The notes under the pieces are model-generated. The model saw only the letters and a list, made by a program, of their open reading frames with translations. It did not search any database and was not told where the DNA came from. A stretch of 64,000 bases of DNA from Streptomyces leeuwenhoekii. Its GTDB lineage: Bacteria > Actinomycetota > Actinomycetes > Streptomycetales > Streptomycetaceae. Below are positions 48,187 through 57,281 of the stretch, in pieces. The position numbers were made by a program, and so were the translations under genes. The first letter of the stretch is position 1. Every line of letters begins with the position of its first letter. Location of the stretch: contig NZ_LN831790.1 in the NCBI RefSeq assembly GCF_001013905.1, positions 1,984,001-2,048,000 of the forward strand, read 5' to 3'.

Positions 48187-49716
48187 TCAGCCGATCTGGA
48201 TCTTTCCGTCGGCCTCGGCAGCCGACGGATCCGCGGGCTGGACGTCACCGTTGCGCCGGGTGATGCCCTTCAGCAACTCGGCGAGGTCGACGCCGGTGGT
48301 GGAACCGAGGAGTTCCATGCCCTGGGCGACGTTGTCGGCGACGGTGCGCGACAGCCGGCTCGCCCCGTCGGTGGAGATGACGGTCATCTTGTCGACGGCG
48401 CTGAGCGGTTCGGACGCCTTGGCGACGACCTGCGGCAGCACCTCGACGAGCATCTGCAGCACGGCCGCGTCGCCGTACCGGGCGAAGGCGTCGGCCTTCT
48501 TCTCCATCGCCTCGGCCTCGGCCGCGCCCCTGGCGCCGATCGCCGCCGCCTCCGCCTCGCCCTCCAACCGGACCGCCTCGGCGATCGCCGCGCGCCGGGC
48601 CCGCTCGGCCTCACCCTGCTTGAGCCCCTCGATCGCCTGCGCTTCGGCCAGCGCGGACCTGCGCTGCTTCTCGCCCTCACCCGTGAGCCGGGACCGCTCG
48701 GCCTCCGCCTGCGCGGCGGCGATCTCCGCCAGCCGCTCGGCCTCCGCCTGCTTGACCCGGGCGACCCGCTTGGCCTCGGCCTCCTGCTCCGCGGCGTACC
48801 GCTGGGCGTCGGCCGGCTTGCGCACCTGGGTGTCGAGCTGGCGGTCGGTCAGCGCGGCCTGCCGCTCGGCGACCTTTTCCTGCTCGGTGAGGATCTCCTG
48901 CTGCCGGGCGGCCTCGGCCAGCGGGCCGGCGGCGTTGGCGCGGGCGGCCGCCTGGTCGGTTTCGGCCTTGATCTCGGCCTGCCTCAGGTAGAGGGTCCGC
49001 TGGGCGACCGCGATCTCCTCCTCGGCCTTCAGCCTCGCCTGCTCGGCGGCCCGCCGCGCCTCCGCCTCGGCGATGTCGGCCTCCTGCTTGGCGCGGGCGG
49101 CCTCCGGGCGGCCGAGGTCCTCCAGGTAGGAGCCCTCGGTGGTGATGTCCTGGATCTGGAAGGCGTCCAGCACCAGGCCCTGCCCTGACAGGCTGGCCTC
49201 GGCCTCCTCGGCGACCTGCCCGGCGAACGCGGCCCGGTCGCGGATGATGTCCTCCACCGCCATCCTGCCCACGATCGCCCTGAGCGCGCCGGAGAGCACC
49301 TCCTGGGTGAAGCCGACGATGCCGTCCTGCTGCATCAGGAACCGCTGGGCGGCGGCCCGGATGGCGTCCTCGGTGCCGCCGACCTTGACGATGGCGACGC
49401 CCTCCAGATTGGCCTTCACCCCGCGCAGGGTGACCGCACCGCGTACGGCGACCGGGATGTGCCGGGAGGACAGGTCGAGGGCGAACTTCTGCTGCACGAA
49501 CGGCACGACGAACACACCGCCGCCGACCACGACCTTCTGCCCGCTGTTGTCGGTGAACACCCGGCCGGTCTCCGGGTCGGTGGCCTTCTTGCCGCGCCGT
49601 CCGGTGACGATGAACGCCTCGCTGGGGCCGGCCACCTTGTACCGGCTGACGACGACCAGCGCGATCAGTACGAGGAGTACGACGACTCCTCCCATCGCGA
49701 TGACGACAGAACTCAT
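48187..49716 (-). CDS. Flotillin family (SPFH) protein
   Basis: A 509-residue flotillin-like protein with an N-terminal membrane anchor (VVVLLVLIALVVV), an SPFH domain ('VVVGGGVFVVPFVQQ'; 'LSGALRAIVGRMAVEDII'), and a very long Ala/Glu/Arg-rich helical region (about 200-400) that oligomerises. These proteins organise membrane microdomains and often act with NfeD-like proteins. One such gene lies just upstream, 105 bp away on the same strand, so the two form a likely operon. GAGGGG precedes ATG 49716. Confidence 0.93.
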   Translation of the reverse strand: MSSVVIAMGGVVVLLVLIALVVVSRYKVAGPSEAFIVTGRRGKKATDPETGRVFTDNSGQKVVVGGGVFVVPFVQQKFALDLSSRHIPVAVRGAVTLRGVKANLEGVAIVKVGGTEDAIRAAAQRFLMQQDGIVGFTQEVLSGALRAIVGRMAVEDIIRDRAAFAGQVAEEAEASLSGQGLVLDAFQIQDITTEGSYLEDLGRPEAARAKQEADIAEAEARRAAEQARLKAEEEIAVAQRTLYLRQAEIKAETDQAAARANAAGPLAEAARQQEILTEQEKVAERQAALTDRQLDTQVRKPADAQRYAAEQEAEAKRVARVKQAEAERLAEIAAAQAEAERSRLTGEGEKQRRSALAEAQAIEGLKQGEAERARRAAIAEAVRLEGEAEAAAIGARGAAEAEAMEKKADAFARYGDAAVLQMLVEVLPQVVAKASEPLSAVDKMTVISTDGASRLSRTVADNVAQGMELLGSTTGVDLAELLKGITRRNGDVQPADPSAAEADGKIQIG

Positions 49717-49821
49717 GGTGTTGTCCCCTCAGCCCTCCCTGAGGACGGCGATCGGCGAAGGATGCGGGTAGGTGGACCGGCACCGCGGAAGTGATGCCGG
49801 AAGCGGGTGGGTGGTTTCGAG

Positions 49822-50337
49822 TCAGCGTTCGACGGGGCGGACGGACACCGCCGACTGCGACAGCGTCTGCTCGACCCAGACCTCGGCTCCCCGGGCCACG
49901 GCGACCGGGCTCTTCGCCGCGAGCTTCACCGGCTGTCCGGCCAGGCGCACCAGCACCTCGCCGTAGCCGTCGGCGGGGATCGCGGTCACCACCGAGCCGG
50001 ACACGCCGATCAGGTCGTCGTCACGCGGAGCGGCACCGGAGTAATCACGCATCAGAGCCCGGCTGAGGCGGTAGGCGAACCAGCCGGTGAGGACACCGGC
50101 GGGCACCCCGATCACCGTGGCCCCCACCGCGCCCAGTCCGGTCGTCCCCAGGACGATGGCCCCGGAGAAACCGAGCACGGACAGGAACCCGGCGATCACC
50201 GGCAGCGACAGGAGTCCGTCGAGCAGGCCGTCCACGACGGAGATCCCGTCGAGCAGCCCCTCCAGCACGCCCTCGAGGACGAACGACAGGACAAGGAGGA
50301 CGACCCCCGCAATGCCGAGCCCCAGAAACCAGGCCAT
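49822..50337 (-). CDS. NfeD-like (OB-fold) membrane protein
   Basis: A 171-residue protein with three to four membrane segments (AWFLGLGIAGVVLLVLSFVL and others). A C-terminal beta-rich domain of about 65 residues starts at DLIGVSGSVVTAIP and looks like the NfeD OB-fold. NfeD proteins partner with flotillin/SPFH proteins, and this gene lies directly upstream of the flotillin gene. ATG 50337 is used; AGGAGAGG lies 13-20 bases upstream, a rather long spacing. An upstream ATG at 50388 would add a charged, non-membrane leader and is less likely. Confidence 0.78.
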   Translation of the reverse strand: MAWFLGLGIAGVVLLVLSFVLEGVLEGLLDGISVVDGLLDGLLSLPVIAGFLSVLGFSGAIVLGTTGLGAVGATVIGVPAGVLTGWFAYRLSRALMRDYSGAAPRDDDLIGVSGSVVTAIPADGYGEVLVRLAGQPVKLAAKSPVAVARGAEVWVEQTLSQSAVSVRPVER

Positions 50338-50696
50338 CCGCGCACACCGCCTCTCCTTGCCCTCCCCCGCTGGTGGACGCATCGTCACACGCGGACTCCT
50401 GCCGGGACATTGCCTGATCCCGGCAATCTTTACGTGCTTTTAATGCCGCACCCCGCACAGTCGGGCGGCCGACGGCCGCAGTTCCTGCCGGTGCTCTGTA
50501 ACACCGGGACAGAGAGCTGTACCGTCCCCAGCGGTGTGCCGGGAAGTCTGGTCGGCGATCTTGATGGAAGAAGCCGGAGAGCTTCGCCGAACGGGGGTTC
50601 CGACGTGGTGCTCATGATGGTCCTCAGAGTGGTCCCGGACGTAGCACACGCACCCGCAGGGATACTTCTCCGCCTCAGCGGGGGGTGCCGTACAGC
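50338..50696. other. Divergent spacer between NfeD-like and RCK-channel genes
   Basis: No gene supported. It contains AT-rich bits around 50425-50445 and a small inverted repeat CCGGTG/CACCGG (50488-50507). Promoters of both flanking genes must lie here but none is clear. Confidence 0.45.
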
Positions 50697-52649
50697 ATGA
50701 TCAGGTGCTCTCAGCCCGCGCCTGGCGTGCCGCGTCCGGGCCACATGATCGTGTGCGGGGACGACGCGCTCGCCGAACGGCTGGCCGCCGAACTCGCCAC
50801 GGTGTACCGGGAGCAGGTCACTCTCGTCGTACCGCCCTCGAGGCGCCCCGACGCCACCACCGGAAGGGCGCGTGCCGCCGCGCTGCTCGGCTGGATACAG
50901 ACCGCCATGAACCGCACCGAGGGACCGAACGGCTCCAGCCTCACCGGCAGGGTCCGCCTCCTCGAGGCCGCCGTCCTCGACGAAGCCGCCCTGTCCGGGA
51001 TGGGCGCGCGCGAGGCCGCCGCGCTGGCACTCGTGCATGACGACGATGAAACCAACATCCACGCCGCGCTGGCCGCCCGCCGTCTCAACCCGCGGCTGCG
51101 CCTGGTCATCCGGCTCTACAACCGCAAGCTCGGCCAGCATCTGGAGGAACTGCTCGACCAAGCCGCCGCCCTCGCCGTCCCCGGCCTGGACCCCGAAGCA
51201 CTGGACACCTCCACCACCGTCCTGTCCGACGCCGACACCGCGGCACCCGCCCTCGCCGCCACCGCTGTGGCGGGCACCAGCAAGATCGTCCAGGCCGGCG
51301 GGCTGCTGCTCCGTGCCGTGGAACGCACTCCGCCCGGCCACGGCCGGATCGCCGCTCCCGGCCTGTGCACCCTCGCCGTGCTGTCGTCGACCACGAACGA
51401 CCCGGCCGGATCGGAAGGTTCGGACGCCAGCGGCCGGGAGGCGCCGATTCTGCTCCCGGACGACGACACGGTCACCGCCGCCACCGGGCGCGGCACCGTG
51501 GTCCTCGAAACCGTCACGCACACCGCCTCCCGTATCGCGCAGCGACGCCTGGCGAGGCGCGGACTGCCGCTGGGTTCCCTGTTCTCGCGCCGGCTGCGCT
51601 GGTCGCTGGCCGGTCTCCTGGGTTGCGTCCTGGGCATGGCTGTCGCGACCTGGCTGACCACCGACGAGCATCCGTTGCACGCCGCCTACCTCACCCTGCT
51701 CGACCTCTTCGCGATCGGCGACCCCGCGCTCGACGGGCCCGCCGCGCGGCAGGTGCTGCAGCTCCTCGCCGGCCTCGCCGGCCTTCTGCTCCTGCCCGTT
51801 CTGCTGGCGGCCGTACTGGAGGCGCTCGGCACGTTCCGCACCGCCTCCGCGTTGCGCCGGCCTCCCCGCGGCCTGTCCGGCCACGTCGTCCTGCTCGGCC
51901 TCGGCAAGGTCGGCACCCGGGTGCTGGCCCGGCTCCGAGAACTCGACATCCCCGTGGTGTGCGTGGAAGAGGAGCCGGAAGCGCGAGGCATTCCGCTCGC
52001 CCGCCGCCTGCGCGTCCCCACTGTCCTCGGGGACGCCACCCAGGAAGGGGTGCTGGAGGCCGCCAAAATCCACCGCGCGCACTCCCTGCTGGCCCTCACC
52101 AGCCACGACACCACCAGCCTGGAAGCCGCTCTGTACGCACGCTCCGTCAAACCGAACCTGAGGGTGGCCCTGCGCCTGTACGACGACGCCTTCGCCACCG
52201 CCGTCTACCGCACCCTGCGCGCCGCCCACCCGCGCGCCCTGACCCGCAGCCGAAGCGTCTCCAGCCTCTCGGCGCCCGCCTTCGCCGGAGCCATGATGGG
52301 CCGACAGGTTCTCGGCGCCATACCCGTCGAACGCCGCGTGCTGCTCTTCGCCGCCCTCAATGTCGCCGGGCACCCGCGGTTGGAAGGGCGCACCATCGCC
52401 GAGTCGTTCCGCCCAGGCAAGTGGCGCGTTCTGGCGCTGGACACGGCCGAACCGGACGAGCGGCTGCCGGACCTCGCCGCCACACCGGCGAACCACGGCG
52501 TCGAACGTCCCGGCGGACTCGTATGGGACCTGCACCCCGGCTACGTCCTGCGGCCCGAAGACCGAGTGGTACTCGCCGCGACGCGCCAGGGCCTGGCCGA
52601 ACTCCTCGGCCGACAGCCGTGGCTGGGGACACGAACCGCTGACGCCTAG
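50697..52649 (+). CDS. NAD-binding TrkA-N/RCK ion-channel-like protein with central membrane pair
   Basis: A 650-residue protein with two RCK_N (TrkA-N) domains. The first starts at 'GHMIVCGDDALAERLA' and the second at 'GHVVLLGLGKVGTRVLARL'. Between them lies a two-helix membrane region with a pore-like loop (LLGCVLGMAVATWL, then TLLDLFAIGDP, then LLLLPVLLAAVLEAL). The RCK domains would bind NAD(H) or ions and gate K+ or another cation flux. The order RCK-TM-pore-TM-RCK is unlike the common KtrAB or Kch types. The ATG at 50697 follows a GGGGG tract; GTG 50685 is the alternative. No neighbour helps to narrow the ion. Confidence 0.82.
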   Translation: MIRCSQPAPGVPRPGHMIVCGDDALAERLAAELATVYREQVTLVVPPSRRPDATTGRARAAALLGWIQTAMNRTEGPNGSSLTGRVRLLEAAVLDEAALSGMGAREAAALALVHDDDETNIHAALAARRLNPRLRLVIRLYNRKLGQHLEELLDQAAALAVPGLDPEALDTSTTVLSDADTAAPALAATAVAGTSKIVQAGGLLLRAVERTPPGHGRIAAPGLCTLAVLSSTTNDPAGSEGSDASGREAPILLPDDDTVTAATGRGTVVLETVTHTASRIAQRRLARRGLPLGSLFSRRLRWSLAGLLGCVLGMAVATWLTTDEHPLHAAYLTLLDLFAIGDPALDGPAARQVLQLLAGLAGLLLLPVLLAAVLEALGTFRTASALRRPPRGLSGHVVLLGLGKVGTRVLARLRELDIPVVCVEEEPEARGIPLARRLRVPTVLGDATQEGVLEAAKIHRAHSLLALTSHDTTSLEAALYARSVKPNLRVALRLYDDAFATAVYRTLRAAHPRALTRSRSVSSLSAPAFAGAMMGRQVLGAIPVERRVLLFAALNVAGHPRLEGRTIAESFRPGKWRVLALDTAEPDERLPDLAATPANHGVERPGGLVWDLHPGYVLRPEDRVVLAATRQGLAELLGRQPWLGTRTADA

Positions 52650-52689
52650 GTGTGCTGTTCGGGCCGCGGCGCCCGGGACGTTTCCTGGA

Positions 52690-52815
52690 CCCATCCCAAC
52701 CTTTGACGGGAGCGTGCCCCCGGACGACTCGGAGTTCTGGAGCGGGTGGCTGCCGCTGGTGGAGCGGACCATCGCCTGCGGCGTGAAGGTCTGCCGGGCC
52801 CGGATCGCGCCGCGC
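52690..52815 (+). pseudogene. Possible DUF6879-like remnant
   Basis: The translated segment SEFWSGWLPLVERTIACGV...KVCRARIAP resembles the conserved 'W..W...V..AV.RGV..RRARIVSEP' part of DUF6879 proteins, which are encoded next to XRE regulators in streptomycetes. It has no start codon or family N-terminus and runs into unrelated sequence. The match is short and the call tentative. Confidence 0.25.
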
Positions 52816-52853
52816 TCCCGTGTGAATTGCATGCGCTCCCGTGTGAAGTGCGC
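52812..52853. repeat. Direct repeat of 21 bp, two copies
   Basis: GCGCTCCCGTGTGAA occurs at 52812 and 52833; the 21-bp units match at 18 positions. It lies in the spacer upstream of the secreted-protein gene. Confidence 0.75.
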
Positions 52854-53037
52854 GCCCATTGATGTCCCGGCACACCCCCTGGACGAGGCCGCGTTCCTGT
52901 CGAACAGTGGCGAATGCCGGCCGAACGGCGTCATGCCGGCGCGGCGCACCCTTCCTGCACTCGGCTCAACGTGTCATGCCTGCCCGCAGCGCACCGCTCA
53001 CAGCTGTCCACGTGCTACCCGAGAGGTCTCGATTCAG

Positions 53038-53631
53038 ATGCAACGTACCCGCAGTCTCCACAGATCAGGTCCTCGCACCCTTCTCACCAGCGTGGTGGCG
53101 CTGCTGTCTCTGCTGACAGCACTGTTGATCCCCCTCTCAACGGCCGCGTCTGCGAGGGCCACCGAGTCGGGCTCTCTGCCTATGGTGACCTGCACAGGCA
53201 GTGCTACACAGCACTACTCCCCCGCCCTCGTCGCGGCCACGCGACTCACCACCGTGACCTCCACTCAGAACTACGGCACCTGCGTGGACGTACAGGTCGA
53301 CCCCGACGGGCCACCCGTCACGTCGGCCTCCAGCTTCGTCACCTTCACCGCTCCCCTCAGTTGCCTGCTCTCCCCGCCGGTGCTCGAAGTGGAGCTGATC
53401 ATCCACTGGAACGGGGGCCGCACCAGCACCGCACAGGCCCTGGCGGTGGTCAGCCGAACCACCGGCACCACCATCGCGACCGACACCGGCACCATCACCT
53501 CGGGCCTGTTCGCAGGCAAAACGATCAACGTCACCGTTGTCTACCCGACGCTGGACGTGACCGGATGCCTTCTCGGCGATGGAGTGTCCGAGATATCCGG
53601 GGCCGCCACCCTCGTCGTCGCCCCGGTCTGA
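53038..53631 (+). CDS. Secreted protein of unknown function
   Basis: A 197-residue exported protein with a long Sec signal (basic MQRTRSLHRSGPR, a hydrophobic core, then a cut near TAASARA). The mature domain is beta-rich with four cysteines (two likely disulfides) and regularly spaced Thr/Val strands. It resembles small secreted Streptomyces proteins of unknown role and is not obviously related to the one at 1957. ATG 53038 has GAGAGG 11 bases upstream. It is isolated between a spacer with a remnant gene and an IS relic, which suggests an accessory location. Confidence 0.7.
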   Translation: MQRTRSLHRSGPRTLLTSVVALLSLLTALLIPLSTAASARATESGSLPMVTCTGSATQHYSPALVAATRLTTVTSTQNYGTCVDVQVDPDGPPVTSASSFVTFTAPLSCLLSPPVLEVELIIHWNGGRTSTAQALAVVSRTTGTTIATDTGTITSGLFAGKTINVTVVYPTLDVTGCLLGDGVSEISGAATLVVAPV

Positions 53632-54282
53632 CCTCGGCAACCCGCCTTGGCCACCGTCCTGGTCGGGCGGTGGTCGGAGTGCTCAGCGTCGGCTCCGGCA
53701 GCGTCCCCATCACACCGGACCCTTCCCACCGATCACCGGGCTGCCTCCGACGACCGGTCCCCGGCCGACTGACTGACGGTGTCCTCGATCCACGCCGCGG
53801 CCGCATCACGTCGTGGCCGCGGCTGGGCTGCCGAGTTGTGCCCTCGCCGGATCAGCCGAACGCGGCGAGGCGACCGGCCGGCACACGCGGCCGATCCGTC
53901 GCGGCCCGTGGCATCAGCGGAGTGAGCAACTCCCACTCGTGATCGGTGGCAACGGGGCCAAGGGGCCCGAACGCCTCGCCCTGATCCGCCTCGGCACCAT
54001 CCAGGCGTCCGGCTCACGCGGCGTCCTGCTGTGTTGCCCAGCGCCGCCCGCGGCTCCGCCGCCCCCGACCGGCTCACCTCATGGCTTACCCCGGCATGAG
54101 GCCATGGCTGTGGCGGCGTACGAACTCGTCGGTGCGCTGGGCTTCGATGCCCTAGGTGACGTGGAGCGGTCCAAAAGCGACTCGTCCGCCTCACCACGTA
54201 GGACACGGTCTCGAAATCCGGCCGCACCGGCCACGGCGGCTCGAAGAGAGGTCCCGCCCGTGACAGTGGCGCACCGGTCGGC
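53632..54282. other. Accessory spacer containing an insertion-sequence relic
   Basis: No intact gene. The minus strand contains a decayed IS5-type transposase N-terminus (53852-53950). The rest shows only shadow ORFs. Confidence 0.5.
53852..53950 (-). pseudogene. IS5-family transposase N-terminal relic
   Basis: Read from 53950 the frame gives ATDHEWELLTPLMPRAATDR followed by PRV, close to the 'LTDEQWELIAPLLP...GRPRV' N-terminal signature of IS5-family transposases. It ends in a stop after 32 codons. No catalytic DDE region, terminal inverted repeats or target duplication were found, so this is an old fragment. Confidence 0.55.
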
Positions 54283-55734
54283 TCAGGTGCGGGCCGGTTC
54301 CTGCCCGGCCGGGGTCTTGGCGGCCGCGGAGTCACCCGTGCCGGTTCGCCCGGCGGGGATCAGCAGCGCGACGGCGGCAGCGGCCACGGCCACGCCGCAG
54401 CCGATCAGCAGCCCGGTGCGGAAACCGTCCTCGGAGGCGAGGGTGTGGCCGCCCATGGTGATGGTCATCTGCGCCAGGACGACACCGATCACCGCCGACC
54501 CGATGGTCGTGCCGAGCGAGCGCATCAGGGTGTTGAAGCCGTTGGCCGCGGCCGTCTCGGAGACCGGCACAGCGCTCATGATCAGGGCGGGCATCGCACC
54601 GTAGGCGAGGCCGACGCCGCTGTTGATGACGATGCCGACGAGCATCAGGCCCCAGGCGGTCCCCATGAGCGGGAGCGCGATCCCGTATCCCACGGCGATG
54701 ACCAGTGCGCCGCAGATGAGGGTGAACTTGGGCCCACGGGCGTTGATCAGCTTCCCGCCGAGCGGGGAGACGATCATCATCATCACACCGCCGGGCGCGA
54801 GGTACAGGCCGGCGGCCAGCATCGACTGGCCCAGGCCGTAGCCGGTGGCCTCGGGGAACTGGAGGAGCTGCGGCGCGATCAGCATGAAGGCGTACATGCC
54901 GACGCCGATGAGGATCGAGGACGCGTTGGTGAAGAGCACGCGGGGCCGGGCGGTGGTGCGCAGGTCGACCAGGGGTTCCCGGGTGCGCAGCTCGTAGAGG
55001 CCCCAGACGGCGAGGGAGACGACGGCCAGGGCGAAGAGGCCCAGGACGGTGCCGGAGGTCCAGCCCCAGTCGCCGCCCTTGGAGATCGCCAGCAGCAGCG
55101 AGACGAGGCCGATGGCGAGACCGACGGCGCCGGGGGCGTCGAAGCGCTGTCCCTTGGCACCGGCCGGCACGTCGGGGACGAAGAAGAAGATCAGGGTGCC
55201 GACCGACAGGGCGAGCACGGCCGCCCCCCAGAACAGCACACGCCAGTCGGCGTACTGCGCCACGGCCGCGGCCAGGGGGAGGCCGATCGCGCCGCCGATG
55301 CCCATGGAGGCGCTGACCAGGGCGATGGAGCCGCTCAGCCTCTCCTGCGGGACGACATCGCGCAGCAGCGCGATCCCCAGGGGGACCATGCCCATGCCCA
55401 TGCCCTGCAGACCGCGGCCGATGATCATCGGCACGACGGACGAGGCCAGCGCGCACACCACCGAGCCCACCACCAGCGGGACGGCACAGACGAGCAGCAT
55501 CCGCCGCTTGCCCAACAGATCGCCGAGACGCCCCGAGACCGGGACGCACACGCCCGCGACGAGCAGCGTGACCGTGACCACCCAGGCCGCGTTCGAGGGG
55601 GTGGTGTCCAGGATCTGCGGCATCTCCGCGATCAGCGGGGTCACCAGGGTCTGCATGATCGCGGCCACGGTGCCCGCGAGCGCGAGCGTAGCGACGACAG
55701 CGCCTGAGCGGGTGGTCGGCTGGGGGCCGTCCAT
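54283..55734 (-). CDS. MFS drug exporter (DHA2/EmrB-QacA type)
   Basis: A 483-residue integral membrane protein with about 14 membrane segments. The motif-A-like 'SGRLGDLLGKRRMLL' follows segment 2, and 'LQGMGMGMVPLGIALLRDVVPQERL' (in parts) marks segment 4/5 of DHA2 exporters. It would expel toxic compounds with the proton gradient. ATG 55734 has GAGGAG upstream. It is divergent from a MarR-type regulator across a 150-bp region rich in AT palindromes, the standard layout of a self-regulated efflux system. Confidence 0.92.
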   Translation of the reverse strand: MDGPQPTTRSGAVVATLALAGTVAAIMQTLVTPLIAEMPQILDTTPSNAAWVVTVTLLVAGVCVPVSGRLGDLLGKRRMLLVCAVPLVVGSVVCALASSVVPMIIGRGLQGMGMGMVPLGIALLRDVVPQERLSGSIALVSASMGIGGAIGLPLAAAVAQYADWRVLFWGAAVLALSVGTLIFFFVPDVPAGAKGQRFDAPGAVGLAIGLVSLLLAISKGGDWGWTSGTVLGLFALAVVSLAVWGLYELRTREPLVDLRTTARPRVLFTNASSILIGVGMYAFMLIAPQLLQFPEATGYGLGQSMLAAGLYLAPGGVMMMIVSPLGGKLINARGPKFTLICGALVIAVGYGIALPLMGTAWGLMLVGIVINSGVGLAYGAMPALIMSAVPVSETAAANGFNTLMRSLGTTIGSAVIGVVLAQMTITMGGHTLASEDGFRTGLLIGCGVAVAAAAVALLIPAGRTGTGDSAAAKTPAGQEPART

Positions 55735-55790
55735 GGTGGGGCTCCTCTATGGCAGTCAATGAGAACGCGGCACCCTGCCGACGCGTTGTG

Positions 55791-55842
55791 CATCATACAT
55801 ATGATGTGTATCTAACACATGACATGCCTGATGCATATGATG
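55791..55842. promoter_or_regulatory. Divergent promoter/operator of the MFS-MarR pair
   Basis: An AT-rich island with several palindromes. TGTGT (55805-55809) and ACACA (55815-55819) form an inverted repeat with a 5-bp spacer. CATCATACATATGATG (55791-55806) is nearly symmetric. CATATGATG occurs at 55798 and again at 55834, 36 bp apart. These are likely MarR-regulator sites controlling both genes. Confidence 0.6.
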
Positions 55843-55887
55843 GCCATGGGGGAGCTCCAAGGAGTCGCACCGCAGAGAAGAGGGCAC

Positions 55888-56364
55888 GTGAACACCGCGG
55901 ACAGGTCCACGGCTCAGGTCGAGTTCGAACAGATGCTGTTGAGCCGCTACATGCATCTGCACAAGAGCAAGGGGCGCCGCGCCGACAGTGCCCTGGACCG
56001 CAGCGCCTACATCCTGCTCAGCCGGATCCGCGCGCAGGGCCCGATGTCGATCGGTCAACTGGGCGACGCCTTCGGACTGGATGCCTCCACCCTCAACCGG
56101 CAGACCGCGGCCGCCATGCGCGCCGGCCTGGTCGAGCGCATTCCCGACCCGGAGGGCGGCATGGCCCGCAAGTTCCGCATCACCGACGAAGGCGAACGGC
56201 GCCTCGACGAGGAACGCGCGGGCCTGGTCGCCAGCCTGGACCGCATCATGGCCGACTGGCCGGAGGAGGACATCGCGGCCTTCGCCGGCTACCTCCGGCG
56301 TTTCAACTCCGACATCGAGCGCCTCCACGGGATGCCCTGGCCGCGCGCGTGCGTGAATCCGTAG
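55888..56364 (+). CDS. MarR family transcriptional regulator
   Basis: A 158-residue winged-helix repressor. 'MSIGQLGDAFGLDASTLNRQTAAAMRAGLVERIPDPE' (read in pieces) covers the recognition helix and wing with the conserved D..GRR-like charge pattern, here PDPEGGMARKF. It probably binds the palindromes upstream and represses the divergent MFS gene until a ligand (antibiotic or phenolic) is bound. GTG 55888 has AGAGGG upstream. A longer start at 55819 would run through the operator and is rejected. Confidence 0.9.
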   Translation: MNTADRSTAQVEFEQMLLSRYMHLHKSKGRRADSALDRSAYILLSRIRAQGPMSIGQLGDAFGLDASTLNRQTAAAMRAGLVERIPDPEGGMARKFRITDEGERRLDEERAGLVASLDRIMADWPEEDIAAFAGYLRRFNSDIERLHGMPWPRACVNP

Positions 56365-56519
56365 CCGCCGAGACCGACGCCGGGTGCGCCGCAGGTGAAC
56401 CGACGGCCGGGTGTGCCGTAGGTGAGAGGTGGTCACGGCGCCTGGCCGCGCGCGGGGCGCCGGGCCGTGCCGGCATGGGGAGGTGGGGGTGGCAGGAGGT
56501 GTGCCATGCCACGGACCAC

Positions 56520-56885
56520 TCAGCCGCCGCCGGACGACTTCGCCCACTCGGGCGAACTGTTCTCCTCGGTCCGCACGTACGCACGGTCGTCCGGCTTGCC
56601 GAACCAGAGCTGTACCCAGGCCGCCCTGCACTGCGCGCTGTACCGCAGCCGGACGATGCGTCCCTCGTGTGCGGCGTCGTCGATCGTGACGGCGTCGTCG
56701 ACGCAGTGGGTCTCGATCGGATCGAGCCCGTGGCAGGACGTGGCGTAGCACGTCGGCGTCGCTTGCGTGGGCGCCTTCGGCGCGGCCTCGGGAGCGGCCT
56801 GCGCGGGGTGGGAGAAGGTCGAGGTGGCCGCCGCTGCGATCAGGACCGCGGCGAGTGCCCCGCCGGGACGGCGATTGCTCATCAT
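56520..56885 (-). CDS. Secreted DUF2690 family protein
   Basis: A 121-residue exported protein. The signal peptide 'ALAAVLIAAAATSTFSHPAQA' is followed by a Pro/Ala linker and the DUF2690 domain. That domain shows the pattern CYATSCHGLDP, then C-V-D-D, then 'IVRLRYSAQCRAAWVQL', with four cysteines for two disulfides. Function is unknown; related domains occur in surface or membrane proteins of streptomycetes, often with helix-turn-helix regions, which are absent here. ATG 56885 has AAGGAA six bases upstream. Confidence 0.82.
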   Translation of the reverse strand: MMSNRRPGGALAAVLIAAAATSTFSHPAQAAPEAAPKAPTQATPTCYATSCHGLDPIETHCVDDAVTIDDAAHEGRIVRLRYSAQCRAAWVQLWFGKPDDRAYVRTEENSSPEWAKSSGGG

Positions 56886-57281
56886 GACGGTTCCTTCCGG
56901 CGATACGTCGTGCACGGGCCCCCGCACCCGCCATTCCAGCAGTTGAACGCATCGGGCCGCGCGCATACCCGCGAGGGCACGACGCCGTCGGCCCGGGTAC
57001 GTCCGATCGCCTCGTGGTGCGCGCCGCAGGGGCGTGCCCCAGGGTGACGGCGGAGGGCAGGCGCAGACAGGCGCGGGCGGACAAGGTGCCGGTCGTGGGC
57101 GGGAGTTCCGCGGTCGGTGGCGGGCGCTGCGCGGAATCGCGTACCTGCGGTCTTCCTGCCGGGCGGCGGAACGCACTCAGTGGCCGTGCGGGCACCCGCC
57201 CTGCCCTCGCGTACCTGGAATCCCCGCCGATCGACCGTGTAGACAGGGCATCTGACACCCCCTGTGCCGCAGGAGCAGTTC
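56886..57281. other. Divergent spacer before the DUF4157 gene
   Basis: No gene supported. It contains a small inverted repeat ACAGGG/CCCTGT (57243-57265) directly before the DUF4157 gene, overlapping its alternative GTG codon at 57264. Confidence 0.45.

Larger units (their letters stand above)
52650..53037. other. Spacer with a possible gene remnant and a direct repeat
   Basis: No intact gene. Frame +1 from about 52690 to 52815 reads like the middle of a DUF6879-type protein ('WSGWLPLVERTIACGVKV'). A 21-bp direct repeat follows at 52812. The stretch before 53038 holds the ribosome site of the next gene. Confidence 0.4.
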
